Below, one piece after another: positions 8,962-17,202 of a stretch of DNA of 64,000 nucleotides. Below the pieces are notes generated by a model. That model was not told where the DNA came from, ran no database searches, and was given only the letters and a program-made list of their open reading frames with translations. Made by a program: the position numbers and the translations under genes. The stretch is from positions 56,743 to 120,742 of the forward strand of contig NZ_JACAXB010000028.1 in assembly GCF_013391415.1 (NCBI RefSeq). Direction: 5' to 3'. The stretch comes from Aquitalea sp. LB_tupeE (GTDB lineage: Bacteria > Pseudomonadota > Gammaproteobacteria > Burkholderiales > Chromobacteriaceae). Within the stretch, counting starts at the first letter, position 1, and each line of letters starts with the position of its first letter.

Positions 8962-9969
8962 TTACAGCGTGGCGGGTTCCACCACGATGCCAGCCCGCAG
9001 GCCGGGCTTGACGCCTGGGTTGGGGAACAGGATGCGTTCCGCTCCGCCACTGGCGACATAGCGCTGCGCACCATCCTCGGCAATGACAAAGCCATCGGGC
9101 AGGGCGGTGAAGTTTTCCACCTGCGCATCCAGATGCAAACGGAAGGCCTCGCTGTGTTTGATCAGGTCGTATTTGGCCCGGAACAGCGGATAGTCGTCCG
9201 CCTGATAGTCAGCCAGCGGCGGCGTGGTGTCACTCAGCAATTGGCGCAAAGCCTGGTCGATACCGGCAAAGCGTGTCAGATCGTTTTGGCCAAACGGACG
9301 TGCCTTACCCAGTTCCAGCGTGAAGGCATGTGCCTGATATACGTGGCTGGTGTAGTAGCTGAAGGTATTGGCCGGTTTGCTGTGCAGCAGCACGGCTTCG
9401 ATACCGCAGTGTTTCAGCCAGGCCAACTGGGCCGTATCATGCGCGCGCTGCTGCAGGAAAGGGTAGATGGCAAATTTTTCGTATACCGATCCACGGATGG
9501 CGGTGTGCAGGTCGTAATGCAGGCGTGCTGCATGTGCCGGGGCCTGGTCAAAGAAACGCCCGGCCGCTTGTTCCAGCAAAGCGGCACAAGCGGCCTCCTG
9601 CGCGTTGGCATGCTGCTGGTGGGCAGCATTGAACAAGCGATTGAGATCGTAATCCAGATAGCGCTCGCCTTGCTGCATGGCTTTGGGGTTGCCAAAAGCC
9701 ACCAGCAGCCGGTGGTGCAAGGGCAGGGTGCCGCTGGCAATATCGGCCAGCATGGCGTCGATCACTTCAATAGGTGCCGTTTCATTGCCGTGGATGCCGC
9801 AGGACAGCAGTATGAATGCAGGCTTGCTGTGCTGGTTGGCTGGGAACAGTTCCACGACATTGCCAGCATGCCAGCGGGCAAGGACGCCATCCGCCAGTTG
9901 CCAGTCTTGCTGGGTAGGGTCTTTTGCTTGCAGTACGTGTTGCAGAAAACGGGAGGGCTGGGTGGTCAT
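8962..9969 (-). CDS. astE: Succinylglutamate desuccinylase AstE
   Basis: 335 residues from the ATG at 9969; an in-frame extension to 10068 lacks family resemblance. It is a zinc carboxypeptidase-like AstE/AspA protein: SCGIHGNETAPIEVID supplies the His/Glu zinc ligands (HxxE), LHYDLHTAIRGS the third ligand, and FTLELGKARPFG the catalytic Glu region. AstE releases succinate and glutamate from N-succinylglutamate, the last step of the arginine succinyltransferase route. No other ast gene lies nearby, so it is either a dispersed member of the pathway or used differently here. It is cytoplasmic. Confidence 0.88.
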   Translation of the reverse strand: MTTQPSRFLQHVLQAKDPTQQDWQLADGVLARWHAGNVVELFPANQHSKPAFILLSCGIHGNETAPIEVIDAMLADIASGTLPLHHRLLVAFGNPKAMQQGERYLDYDLNRLFNAAHQQHANAQEAACAALLEQAAGRFFDQAPAHAARLHYDLHTAIRGSVYEKFAIYPFLQQRAHDTAQLAWLKHCGIEAVLLHSKPANTFSYYTSHVYQAHAFTLELGKARPFGQNDLTRFAGIDQALRQLLSDTTPPLADYQADDYPLFRAKYDLIKHSEAFRLHLDAQVENFTALPDGFVIAEDGAQRYVASGGAERILFPNPGVKPGLRAGIVVEPATL

Positions 9970-10071
9970 CGGCAGTCCAGGCAAGAAACGATGTTTGATT
10001 GTAACCATTTCTGTCCGGTGTGCAGCCGGCATGCCGCGCTGATGAACGGGCATGCCGTTTCTGGGCAAACT

Positions 10072-10857
10072 TCAGTCTATCCAGCCGGGTTTACGCATTT
10101 CCAGGAAAGCCTTGACGCCTTCCTGGCCTTCCTCGCTGCGCCGTAAGGCCACCATGCGGTCTATGGTCAGGTCGATGACGGCGGGGGCAATGTCGCGGTG
10201 TTCGATGTCGCGAATCAATTGCTTGGCCGCCACCATGGCATGTGGGCCGTTCAGCAGCAACTGGCGGCACATGTGTTCCACTGCATCATCCAGTTCATCG
10301 TTTTCCACGGTCTGGTGAATCAGTCCCAGGCGACGTGCCTTGCCGGCATTGATGCGCTCTGCCGTGACAAAATAGCGGCGTGCGGCACGCGGACCGATGG
10401 CACGCATGATGTAGGGTGCGGCCAGTGCCGGAATGATGCCCAGCTTGACGTCGGAGAAGCAGAACAAGGCTTCGAACACGCTGATGGAAACGTCGCAGCA
10501 GGCAATCAATGCAGCGCCAATGCCGAAGGCCGAGCCTTGTACCCGTGCAATGGTGGGTTTGGGCAGGTGGTCCAGCGTTTCCAGCAAACGGGACAAGCGC
10601 TGGGCATCCCGTCTTTGTTGGCTTTCATCAAATTCGGTCAGGCGTCGCAGCCAGGCGCTGTCATGGCCCGCCGAAAAGCTGATGCCCTCGCCAGTCAGTA
10701 CCACGACACGAACGCTGTCGTCTTCGGCCAGTGTTTCCAGGGTGGCGGTCAGCAAGTCCACCATCTTGTCATCCAGCGCATTGTGCAATTCGCCACGATT
10801 CAGGCTGATGGTGGCAATGCCTTGCGGGCTTACCTTGAGCAGTACGGCCTCTTCCAT
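10072..10857 (-). CDS. Enoyl-CoA hydratase/isomerase family protein
   Basis: 261 residues of the crotonase fold. The oxyanion-hole segments are FSAGHDSAWLRRL (about 60-73) and VQGSAFGIGAALIACCDVSI (about 105-125), followed by FCFSDVKLGIIPALAAPYIMRAIGPRAARRYF. The Asp/Glu positions of classical hydratases are partly replaced (GIIPALAAP rather than GxxPGxGG), so hydratase, methylglutaconyl-CoA hydratase or other CoA chemistry is possible. A strong AAGGAG ribosome-binding site precedes the ATG. It is 38 bp downstream of an alpha/beta hydrolase on the same strand, so the pair is probably one transcript. The substrate cannot be read from the sequence. Confidence 0.85.
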   Translation of the reverse strand: MEEAVLLKVSPQGIATISLNRGELHNALDDKMVDLLTATLETLAEDDSVRVVVLTGEGISFSAGHDSAWLRRLTEFDESQQRRDAQRLSRLLETLDHLPKPTIARVQGSAFGIGAALIACCDVSISVFEALFCFSDVKLGIIPALAAPYIMRAIGPRAARRYFVTAERINAGKARRLGLIHQTVENDELDDAVEHMCRQLLLNGPHAMVAAKQLIRDIEHRDIAPAVIDLTIDRMVALRRSEEGQEGVKAFLEMRKPGWID

Positions 10858-10895
10858 GGGGGTTCTCCTTTGTTGTTGTTTGACTGTTGGCCCCG

Positions 10896-11684
10896 TCAGG
10901 GCTGGCAGAAGCGGATGATGCTGCGGCTGAAGGCTTCTGCCGCTTCGATATGCAGGACATGCGCAGCGTGCGGAATTTGTTCCAGCGTGGCATGCGGAAT
11001 GCGTTGCTGCAAGATTTCCGCCTGATACAGCGGAGTGAGACGGTCTTCCTCGCCTAACAGGATGTGGCAGGGGAGCTGAAGCTGTGGCAGCCAGTTGCGG
11101 GCATCATGTTCCTTCACGCCGTTGATCAGGCGGATGACTGCGTCCCAGTCCACCATGCCGGCCAGTGTTTTCATGTCTTCCAGCATGGCCGCGTTGGCCG
11201 TGAGAAAGCGACTGGAAAACAGCCAGGGTATGCTGGCGTTGTAACGCAAATCCAGTCCGCCTGCCTGATTGCATTCAATCCAGCTCTGGCTGATGCGGTT
11301 ATTCGCCTCGTCCGACCAGGCCAGGGTAGAGGCCAGCAGCAACTTGCGCACCCGCTGCCCGTGTCTGTGGGCAAAGTGCTGGGCCACCATGCCGCCATAA
11401 GACAGCCCTACCAGAAAGACTTGGGATAGCTGCAAGGCATCCAGCAAGGCAGCTGCCAGGTCGGCTTGCTCCGTCAGCGTGTATTTCTCGGCAACTGGCT
11501 TATCCGTTTGTCCCTGGCCCAGAAAGTCGAAGCGGATGACGCGATACTGGCTTTCCAGTGCGGGCATCATCAGGCCCCAGGCCGGTGTGGACATGGTGAT
11601 GCCATTGAACAGCAGCAAGTCCTGCTGGCCATGACCGCTGATTTCATAAAAAACCGAGTGGCTACCGAGTGCGAGATGGGGCAT
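10896..11684 (-). CDS. Alpha/beta-fold hydrolase (PcaD/RutD-like)
   Basis: 262 residues from the ATG at 11684, chosen because CAGGAG lies just upstream; a longer frame to 11744 lacks this. The alpha/beta hydrolase order is visible: GITMSTPAWGLMMPAL, RFDFLGQGQTDKP, nucleophile elbow VGLSYGG (Ser), acid ILLGEEDRLTP (Asp) and catalytic His in IPHAAHVLHIE. It resembles 3-oxoadipate enol-lactonase-type enzymes, but no aromatic degradation genes are adjacent. It is transcribed first in a two-gene unit with the enoyl-CoA hydratase homologue, which hints at a shared acyl or lactone substrate. Confidence 0.85.
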   Translation of the reverse strand: MPHLALGSHSVFYEISGHGQQDLLLFNGITMSTPAWGLMMPALESQYRVIRFDFLGQGQTDKPVAEKYTLTEQADLAAALLDALQLSQVFLVGLSYGGMVAQHFAHRHGQRVRKLLLASTLAWSDEANNRISQSWIECNQAGGLDLRYNASIPWLFSSRFLTANAAMLEDMKTLAGMVDWDAVIRLINGVKEHDARNWLPQLQLPCHILLGEEDRLTPLYQAEILQQRIPHATLEQIPHAAHVLHIEAAEAFSRSIIRFCQP

Positions 11685-11867
11685 GGAAGACTCCTGCGGT
11701 TGATGGCTTGCGCGGATGGTCGTTTCTGTCATTCTAGGCCGCATTGCCGATGGAGAGCCAGCAAGCGGTCTCTTTGTTGAGATTTACCCGTGGCTGGGTA
11801 AAGAGATTGTCATTTGTACGGTTTAAAGTACCAGTTTGTACATTGGCCGGATAATCAAACCATCGCT

Positions 11868-13679
11868 ATGGACTGTACGCCGCATAAGGACGTGACCGAG
11901 CTGGCTCAGCTGGCTTCGCGCTGTCACGAACTGGAAGAAATCATCAGCGAGCGACGCCTGCAGCCGGTATTCCAGCCGATTGTCGATCTCACTACCGGTG
12001 GCGTGCTGGGCTATGAAGGCTTGATTCGCGGGCCGTCGAACAGCCCGCTGCATTCGCCGGTCAGCCTGTTCGACCAGGCCGAGCGCTGCCAGCTGACGGT
12101 CATGCTGGATCGAACTTGCCGTCAGGTCACCATGGAACGATTTGTCGAACTGGGCTTGTCCGGTTTGCTGTTTCTGAATATCTGCCCGGCAACCTTGTTG
12201 GCACCCGAACATCGGCAGGGTGAAACGCTGGCTTTCCTGCAGAAAATCGGCCTGGCTGCCGAGCGCATCATTATTGAAGTGACCGAAACAACCCCCGCCG
12301 CCTGTTATACCAGTTTGCGCTGCGCTACCACGCATTACCGCGACAATGGCTTTCGTATAGCGCTGGATGATCTTGGCGAAGGCTTTTCCAATTTGCGGCT
12401 GTGGTCCGAGTTGCGGCCGGACTTTGTCAAACTTGACAAACACTTTGTGCAGCAGCTGCATCTGGACCCGCTCAAAGAGCAATTTGTCCGCTCGATGGTA
12501 GACATTGCCCGCCAGTCCGGTGCCATGCTGGTGGCCGAAGGGATTGAAACCCAGGCCGAGTTGCGTACCTTGCAAAGGCTGGGTGTGCGCTATGGGCAGG
12601 GCTATCTGCTGGCGCGACCCAGTGTGGTGCCTGCGCTCGATTTGCAGATTCACGTCAACGGCGTGGTGTGGGAGGGCGGTCGCAACCGAACGCCCTGGCA
12701 AATGCAGGCCACGGCGCGGGATGTGTTGCAGGAAGTACCCTGCCTGACGCCGGATGTGCCCAATGAGGCGGCTTATCGCCTGTTCGACCGCGACCCGTCC
12801 CGCTTTGCCATCCCGGTGGTGAAAGATGGCGTGCCGGTTGGCCTGCTGCGGCGTCATCATCTGCTGGAAAGTTTTGCCCGGCCATTCAATCGCGAACTCT
12901 ATGGCAAGAAGCCTTGTACCACGATGATGGACAAGCAGCCCTTGATCGTGAATGCCGACTTGAGCGTGCATGATTTATCCACGCTGGTGGTGGCGTCCGA
13001 GCAGCGTTATCTGGTGGATGGCTTCATCATTACCGAAAACGGCCAGTACCTGGGTATGGGGACCGGCTTTGCCCTGATGCGCAAAATGACCGAGTTGCAG
13101 ATTTCCGCTGCGCGTTATGCCAATCCGCTCACCGGCTTGCCAGGCAATGTCCCTTTGTCCGAAGCGATAGACCGCTTGCTGGAGGCGAAGCTACCGTTTG
13201 TGGTGGCCTATGCCGACCTGGATAATTTCAAACCCTTCAATGATTTGTACGGCTATGCCGCCGGGGACGAGATGATCTGCCTGCTGGCCAGGCTGCTGGT
13301 GGATTGTGTGGATGCGGATCGCGATTTTGTCGGTCATGTGGGTGGGGATGACTTCGCCTTGCTGCTGCAGTCGTCAGACTGGCGACCACGCCTGGAACAG
13401 ATGTTGCAGCAATTCGACGCGGAAGTCCGGGGAATGTTTGATCCCGCGCATCTGGCCAGCGGTGGTTTTGACATGCCGGGCCGTAATGGTGAACCCATGC
13501 ATTTTCCGCTGACTTCCCTGTCGGTGGGGGTGGTCAAGGTGGCACCGGGCCAGTTTCCCACGCATTACGAAGTGGGTGCTGCCACGGCTGACGCCAAGAA
13601 ACAGGCCAAGAAGCAGGCCGGCACCAGCCTGTTTGTCGAACGGCGGCTGGCGCAAGGGGCTGGCGGCCTTGTTCGATGA
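11868..13679 (+). CDS. EAL-CBS-GGDEF cyclic-di-GMP phosphodiesterase/regulator
   Basis: 603 residues from ATG 11868; a TTG 54 bp upstream is an alternative, and neither has a clear ribosome-binding site. Residues ~30-265 form an EAL domain with EGL (50-52), LNICPATL, EVTET, LDDLGEGFSNL, DFVKLDK, AEGIET and YGQGYLLARP, so the metal and catalytic residues appear intact. Residues ~280-400 look like a CBS pair (VKDGVPVGLLRRHHLL... IITENGQYLGMGTG). Residues ~415-590 are a GGDEF domain whose signature reads GGDDF (492-496) and which lacks an upstream RxxD inhibitory site. It is therefore probably a phosphodiesterase whose GGDEF part is regulatory. No TM segment is seen. It is not in an operon. Confidence 0.9.
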   Translation: MDCTPHKDVTELAQLASRCHELEEIISERRLQPVFQPIVDLTTGGVLGYEGLIRGPSNSPLHSPVSLFDQAERCQLTVMLDRTCRQVTMERFVELGLSGLLFLNICPATLLAPEHRQGETLAFLQKIGLAAERIIIEVTETTPAACYTSLRCATTHYRDNGFRIALDDLGEGFSNLRLWSELRPDFVKLDKHFVQQLHLDPLKEQFVRSMVDIARQSGAMLVAEGIETQAELRTLQRLGVRYGQGYLLARPSVVPALDLQIHVNGVVWEGGRNRTPWQMQATARDVLQEVPCLTPDVPNEAAYRLFDRDPSRFAIPVVKDGVPVGLLRRHHLLESFARPFNRELYGKKPCTTMMDKQPLIVNADLSVHDLSTLVVASEQRYLVDGFIITENGQYLGMGTGFALMRKMTELQISAARYANPLTGLPGNVPLSEAIDRLLEAKLPFVVAYADLDNFKPFNDLYGYAAGDEMICLLARLLVDCVDADRDFVGHVGGDDFALLLQSSDWRPRLEQMLQQFDAEVRGMFDPAHLASGGFDMPGRNGEPMHFPLTSLSVGVVKVAPGQFPTHYEVGAATADAKKQAKKQAGTSLFVERRLAQGAGGLVR

Positions 13680-14264
13680 ATTAAACAGACATGCGCTGAG
13701 AGCCGGTTTTGTATCAAATGTGAAGTGCCTATTCATGTTTTTTCCCCCAAATGCAGCACTGTGAGGCCTGAAAGCCACATTGCTCGCTCACTTTTGATCA
13801 AGTTTTGTCTTGAGGCTTGTCAAATTTATTAAACGTAAGCTAGGCTTCTCTCCAGCAAAAGAGCAGCGTATAGACTGCTTTGGGCAGTAATGCTGGCATG
13901 ACATGAGGGGGTGTTTCACTCCAATTTGATCAATGCACAGTGCTGACCAGATCGTTCGGGAGAGTAGGGGAGGAGCCAGCATGAACCATGTCGCAGCACG
14001 CATTGCCGTCCATGACGTCAACACAGGCTACGCCCGCTTCAGTAGGCCCCCCCATGAAGGTATCGTTTCCGGTTTGACCGTTTTTCCCGCTTTTTCTTTG
14101 CCAGACACTGCCCATTCACGGTGGGGACTGGTATTGTTTTGAAAGCGGATTTAGGTGCGAGTGAAAAGGTGGTAAACCTGCCTTTTCTGTAAGCTGACCG
14201 TTATTCAGGTCGCGGACACGCGAAATCAGCCGCCTGGGCTGGAATAGTAGGAGGGAGCAAAATC
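13680..14264. other. 585-bp intergenic region before potG
   Basis: No convincing gene of normal size is present. It holds one short ORF with an excellent ribosome-binding site at 13981-14142 (listed separately) and a possible weak promoter (TTGTCA at 13817, TAGGCT at 13841, 18-bp spacer). The length suggests a leader or complex promoter for the PotG-like gene. No known riboswitch class was recognised. Confidence 0.4.
13981..14142 (+). CDS. Possible 53-residue small protein or leader peptide
   Basis: The sequence GGGGAGGAG followed by a 5-nt spacer and ATG is one of the best ribosome-binding sites in the window. It opens a 53-codon frame (MNHVAARIAVHDVNTG... WGLVLF). No family is recognised. 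It ends 122 bp before potG, so it could be an upstream translated leader of the ABC ATPase gene or a chance ORF. Confidence 0.3.
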   Translation: MNHVAARIAVHDVNTGYARFSRPPHEGIVSGLTVFPAFSLPDTAHSRWGLVLF

Positions 14265-15446
14265 ATGACGGATGCTGTAGCGGCCAACAAGCCGGTTCAA
14301 TCAAATGCTGGTACACAGGCTGCCAAGCAGGTTCAGAAAGTGCAAGCCAATGACAAGCCTTATCTGAAAATCAGCGGGGTGGTCAAAAAATTCGGCGACC
14401 ACGTTGCTGTCGACAATGTTGATCTGGAAATCAGACAACACGAAATTTTCGCGCTGCTGGGTAGTTCCGGCTGCGGCAAGTCCACCCTGCTGCGCATGCT
14501 GGCAGGCATGGACAACCCCACCTCGGGCAAAATCATTCTGGATGGCGAAGATGTCATCGGCCAGGCACCGTACGAGCGCCCGGTCAACATGATGTTCCAG
14601 AGCTATGCCCTGTTCCCCCACATGACCGTAGCTGAAAACATTGCCTTTGGCCTGAAACAGGACAAGCTGCCCAAGGCGGAAATCAGCGCCCGTGTGGACG
14701 AAATGCTGGACCTGGTGCAGATGCGCAAGTACGCCAACCGCAAACCGCATCAACTTTCCGGTGGTCAGCAGCAGCGTGTGGCACTGGCGCGTAGCCTGGC
14801 CAAGCGCCCTAAACTGCTGCTGCTGGACGAACCGCTGGGTGCACTGGACAAGAAGCTGCGTCAGCAAACCCAGCTGGAACTGGCCAGTACCATCGAAAAG
14901 GTGGGCGTGACCTGCATCATGGTGACGCACGACCAAGAAGAAGCCATGACCATGGCGGATCGCATCGGCATCATGTCGGAAGGCAAGCTGCTGCAAGTGG
15001 GCACCCCGACCGAAATCTACGATTACCCCAACTGTCGCTTCACCGCCGAATTCATTGGCGAAACCAATATGTTCGAAGGTGCGGTGACTGTTGATGAAGC
15101 CGACCGGGTGGAAATCACCTCGCAGGAACTGGGCGGTGTCGTGCGTATCGACCACGGTATTACCGGTCCCAAGGGCATGCATGTGTGGGCCAGTGTGCGT
15201 CCGGAAGATGTACGCCTGGACCGCAAGACCGTGGCAGCCGGCCCGAACATGGCCTCCGGTGTGGTGGAAAACATTGCCTACATGGGTAGCTACTCCGTGT
15301 TCCACATCAAGCTGGCCAGCGGCAAAATTGTCAAATCAGTGGTGCCGTCCTCGCGCTGGTACGATGCCGACGAAACCGCTCCCACCTGGGGCGACCCGGT
15401 ATTTGTCAGCTGGCGTGCCGATGCACCGGTCATCCTGACCATGTAA
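14265..15446 (+). CDS. potG: PotG-like polyamine ABC transporter ATP-binding protein
   Basis: 393 residues. After an N-terminal extension of about 30 residues come the ABC ATPase elements: Walker A GSSGCGKST, Q-loop MMFQSYALFPHMT, signature LSGGQQQR, Walker B LLLLDEP, D-loop GALDKK and switch His MVTHDQ. A C-terminal TOBE-like region (about 280-390) ends PTWGDPVFVSWRADAPVILTM. The stretch FGLKQDKLPKAEI and the overall run match E. coli PotG (putrescine) better than PotA. It is cytoplasmic and energises inner-membrane permeases. No permease or binding-protein gene is adjacent, so partners must lie elsewhere. GGAGGG precedes the ATG. Confidence 0.9.
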   Translation: MTDAVAANKPVQSNAGTQAAKQVQKVQANDKPYLKISGVVKKFGDHVAVDNVDLEIRQHEIFALLGSSGCGKSTLLRMLAGMDNPTSGKIILDGEDVIGQAPYERPVNMMFQSYALFPHMTVAENIAFGLKQDKLPKAEISARVDEMLDLVQMRKYANRKPHQLSGGQQQRVALARSLAKRPKLLLLDEPLGALDKKLRQQTQLELASTIEKVGVTCIMVTHDQEEAMTMADRIGIMSEGKLLQVGTPTEIYDYPNCRFTAEFIGETNMFEGAVTVDEADRVEITSQELGGVVRIDHGITGPKGMHVWASVRPEDVRLDRKTVAAGPNMASGVVENIAYMGSYSVFHIKLASGKIVKSVVPSSRWYDADETAPTWGDPVFVSWRADAPVILTM

Positions 15447-15462
15447 AGCCAATTCAGAAGGT

Positions 15463-15496
15463 AAAAGCGGATACATCATCAGTGTGTCCGCTTTTT
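15463..15496 (+). terminator. Terminator after potG
   Basis: An AAAAGCGGA...TCCGCTTTT stem with a short imperfect apex, followed by TTTTTTT, lies 17 bp after the potG stop and before puuB. It indicates that potG is transcribed alone. Confidence 0.85.
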
Positions 15497-15556
15497 TTAC
15501 GCCCGTAGTCATGGCTTTTGTTTCACGCAATTCAACTTCCTGTCTCCGAGGTTCTC

Positions 15557-16846
15557 ATGCTCCGCTTCGCCCATCAGCCTGCCGTGCCGTCCTACTACCA
15601 GGCCAGTGCCAGCCACTGGGAGGCCTGCCCGCCACTGCAAGGCGCGGTCAGTGCCGATATCTGCGTGGTGGGCGGCGGACTGGCCGGTTTGTCCGCCGCG
15701 CTCAACCTGGCCGAGCGCGGTTTTACTGTCACCTTGCTGGAAGGCAGTGCCATCGGTTTTGGTGCTTCCGGGCGCAATGGCGGGCAGGTGATTGCCGGTT
15801 ATGCCTGCGGCACCGACACCTTGCGCGCGCAACTGGGCAGCGAACTGGCGCGGGTGATGTGGGACATGTCGGTGGAGGCAGTCGACATCATCGATGATCG
15901 GGTGCTAAAACACGGCATTGATTGCGACTGGACGCGCGGGTTCTGCAATGCGGCCATCAAGCCCCGTCATATGCAGGAGCTGGCAGCCTGGCAGCAAGAG
16001 GCCGAAACCGAATACGGCTATGACGGCATGCAGCTATGGGACAAGGCCACCTTGGCGCAGCAACTGGGCAGTGAGCGCTATCAGGGTGGTTTGTTTGACC
16101 CGCGCTCCGGCCACTTGCATCCGCTCAACTACACCTTGGGTCTGGCGCGTGCCGCCGTTGCCGCCGGGGTGAAGATTTACGAACAGTCCCCGGTATTGCG
16201 GCTGGAGCAGGGCGCACAGCCAGTGGTGCATGCCGAACAGGGGCAAGTGCGTTGCCAGCATGTGGTGCTGGCCTGTAATGCCTATATTGGCCAACTGCTG
16301 CCACAGCTGGAGCGCAAGATCATGCCGGCCGGCACCTATGTGATTGCCACCGAGCCATTGGGGCGTGAACGCGCTGCCAGCCTGATCGCCAACAATATGG
16401 CGGTGTGCGACACCAATTTCGTGCTGGATTACTACCGCCTGTCGGCGGACAACCGTCTGCTGTTTGGTGGCAAGGTGAGTTACTCCGGACGCGAGCCGCA
16501 TGATCTGGCCGGAGCCATGCGTAGCGATATGTTGCGGGTGTTTCCGCAGCTGGCGGATGTGAAGGTGGACTATGCCTGGGGCGGCTTTTGCGACATTACC
16601 GTCAATCGTGCGCCGGACCTTGGGCGTCTGGATGGCAATATCTACTATATGCAGGGCTTTTCCGGCCACGGGGTCAATGTCACCGGGATTGCCGGCAAGG
16701 TGATTGCCGAGGCGATTGCCGGCACCGCTGGCCGGCTGGATGTGTTTGCCCGCCTCAAGCACCGCGACTTTCCCGGTGGCAAGTTGTTGCGCACGCCAGC
16801 GCTGGTGCTGGGCATGGCCTATTATCGGATCAAGGATGCGCTGTAA
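15557..16846 (+). CDS. puuB: FAD-dependent amine oxidoreductase, gamma-glutamylputrescine oxidase-like (PuuB)
   Basis: 429 residues from ATG 15557 (CGAGG upstream). Near the N-terminus (residues 30-62) is the dinucleotide-binding motif VVGGGLAGLSAALNLAERGFTVTLLE, then GASGRNGGQVIAGYACG, typical of the DAO/PuuB group. The C-terminus has the second FAD signature (GNIYYMQGFSGHGVNVTGIAGKVIAEAI). In E. coli, PuuB oxidises gamma-glutamylputrescine to the aldehyde. The neighbourhood (potG, speA, amine permease) supports a polyamine substrate, but other PuuB-like enzymes act on different secondary amines. No puuA, puuC or puuD is present in the window. Confidence 0.82.
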   Translation: MLRFAHQPAVPSYYQASASHWEACPPLQGAVSADICVVGGGLAGLSAALNLAERGFTVTLLEGSAIGFGASGRNGGQVIAGYACGTDTLRAQLGSELARVMWDMSVEAVDIIDDRVLKHGIDCDWTRGFCNAAIKPRHMQELAAWQQEAETEYGYDGMQLWDKATLAQQLGSERYQGGLFDPRSGHLHPLNYTLGLARAAVAAGVKIYEQSPVLRLEQGAQPVVHAEQGQVRCQHVVLACNAYIGQLLPQLERKIMPAGTYVIATEPLGRERAASLIANNMAVCDTNFVLDYYRLSADNRLLFGGKVSYSGREPHDLAGAMRSDMLRVFPQLADVKVDYAWGGFCDITVNRAPDLGRLDGNIYYMQGFSGHGVNVTGIAGKVIAEAIAGTAGRLDVFARLKHRDFPGGKLLRTPALVLGMAYYRIKDAL

Positions 16847-17036
16847 AGAGGGCGCGTCGCCGGTGTGTGCATGCCAGACGGCTGCTATTTATTGTGTGCT
16901 AGGACAAAATGGAAGATATGCCGTCAAAAGCCTGATCGGGCAGCATATTTGCCGTTTTTTTGCCGCCATGCCGAGCTGTGCCGGACAGGACTTTGCCCCA
17001 AAAAATGCCGCTGTGGCCCCGTCATCAAATTTTTAC

Positions 17037-17064
17037 TTGTCAAGCTGCGTGATGTTGTTAAAAT
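17037..17064 (+). promoter_or_regulatory. Candidate sigma-70 promoter of speA
   Basis: TTGTCA and TAAAAT with a 16-bp spacer, each box differing from consensus at one position. The predicted transcription start near 17071 gives a leader of about 130 nt before the speA ATG. Confidence 0.6.
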
Positions 17065-17072
17065 CCGCGCTC

Positions 17073-17089
17073 GTTTTGCAATGCAAAAC
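17073..17089. promoter_or_regulatory. Palindrome at the speA transcription start (possible operator)
   Basis: GTTTTGC-AAT-GCAAAAC is a perfect 7-3-7 inverted repeat placed a few bases downstream of the predicted start site. A repressor bound here would block initiation. The responsible protein is unknown. Confidence 0.4.
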
Positions 17090-17202
17090 ACCGACAATCA
17101 ATTGTTTCGCTCCGACATCCCAGGCCCACATAAAAGCTTTGTAGCCCGAAAGCCGCGCACTAAGGAGCGGGGTTATCCATCGAATCATTGAGGGAAAATC
17201 TC

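Larger units (their letters stand above)
16847..17202. other. 356-bp intergenic region before speA
   Basis: No gene is visible. The distal half holds a good sigma-70 promoter and a palindrome, listed separately. The proximal half shows no recognisable terminator for puuB. Confidence 0.5.

Noticed and set aside
8887..10146. 419-residue plus-strand open frame over astE
   Set aside because: AstE on the opposite strand has clear zinc-site motifs; the plus frame has none.
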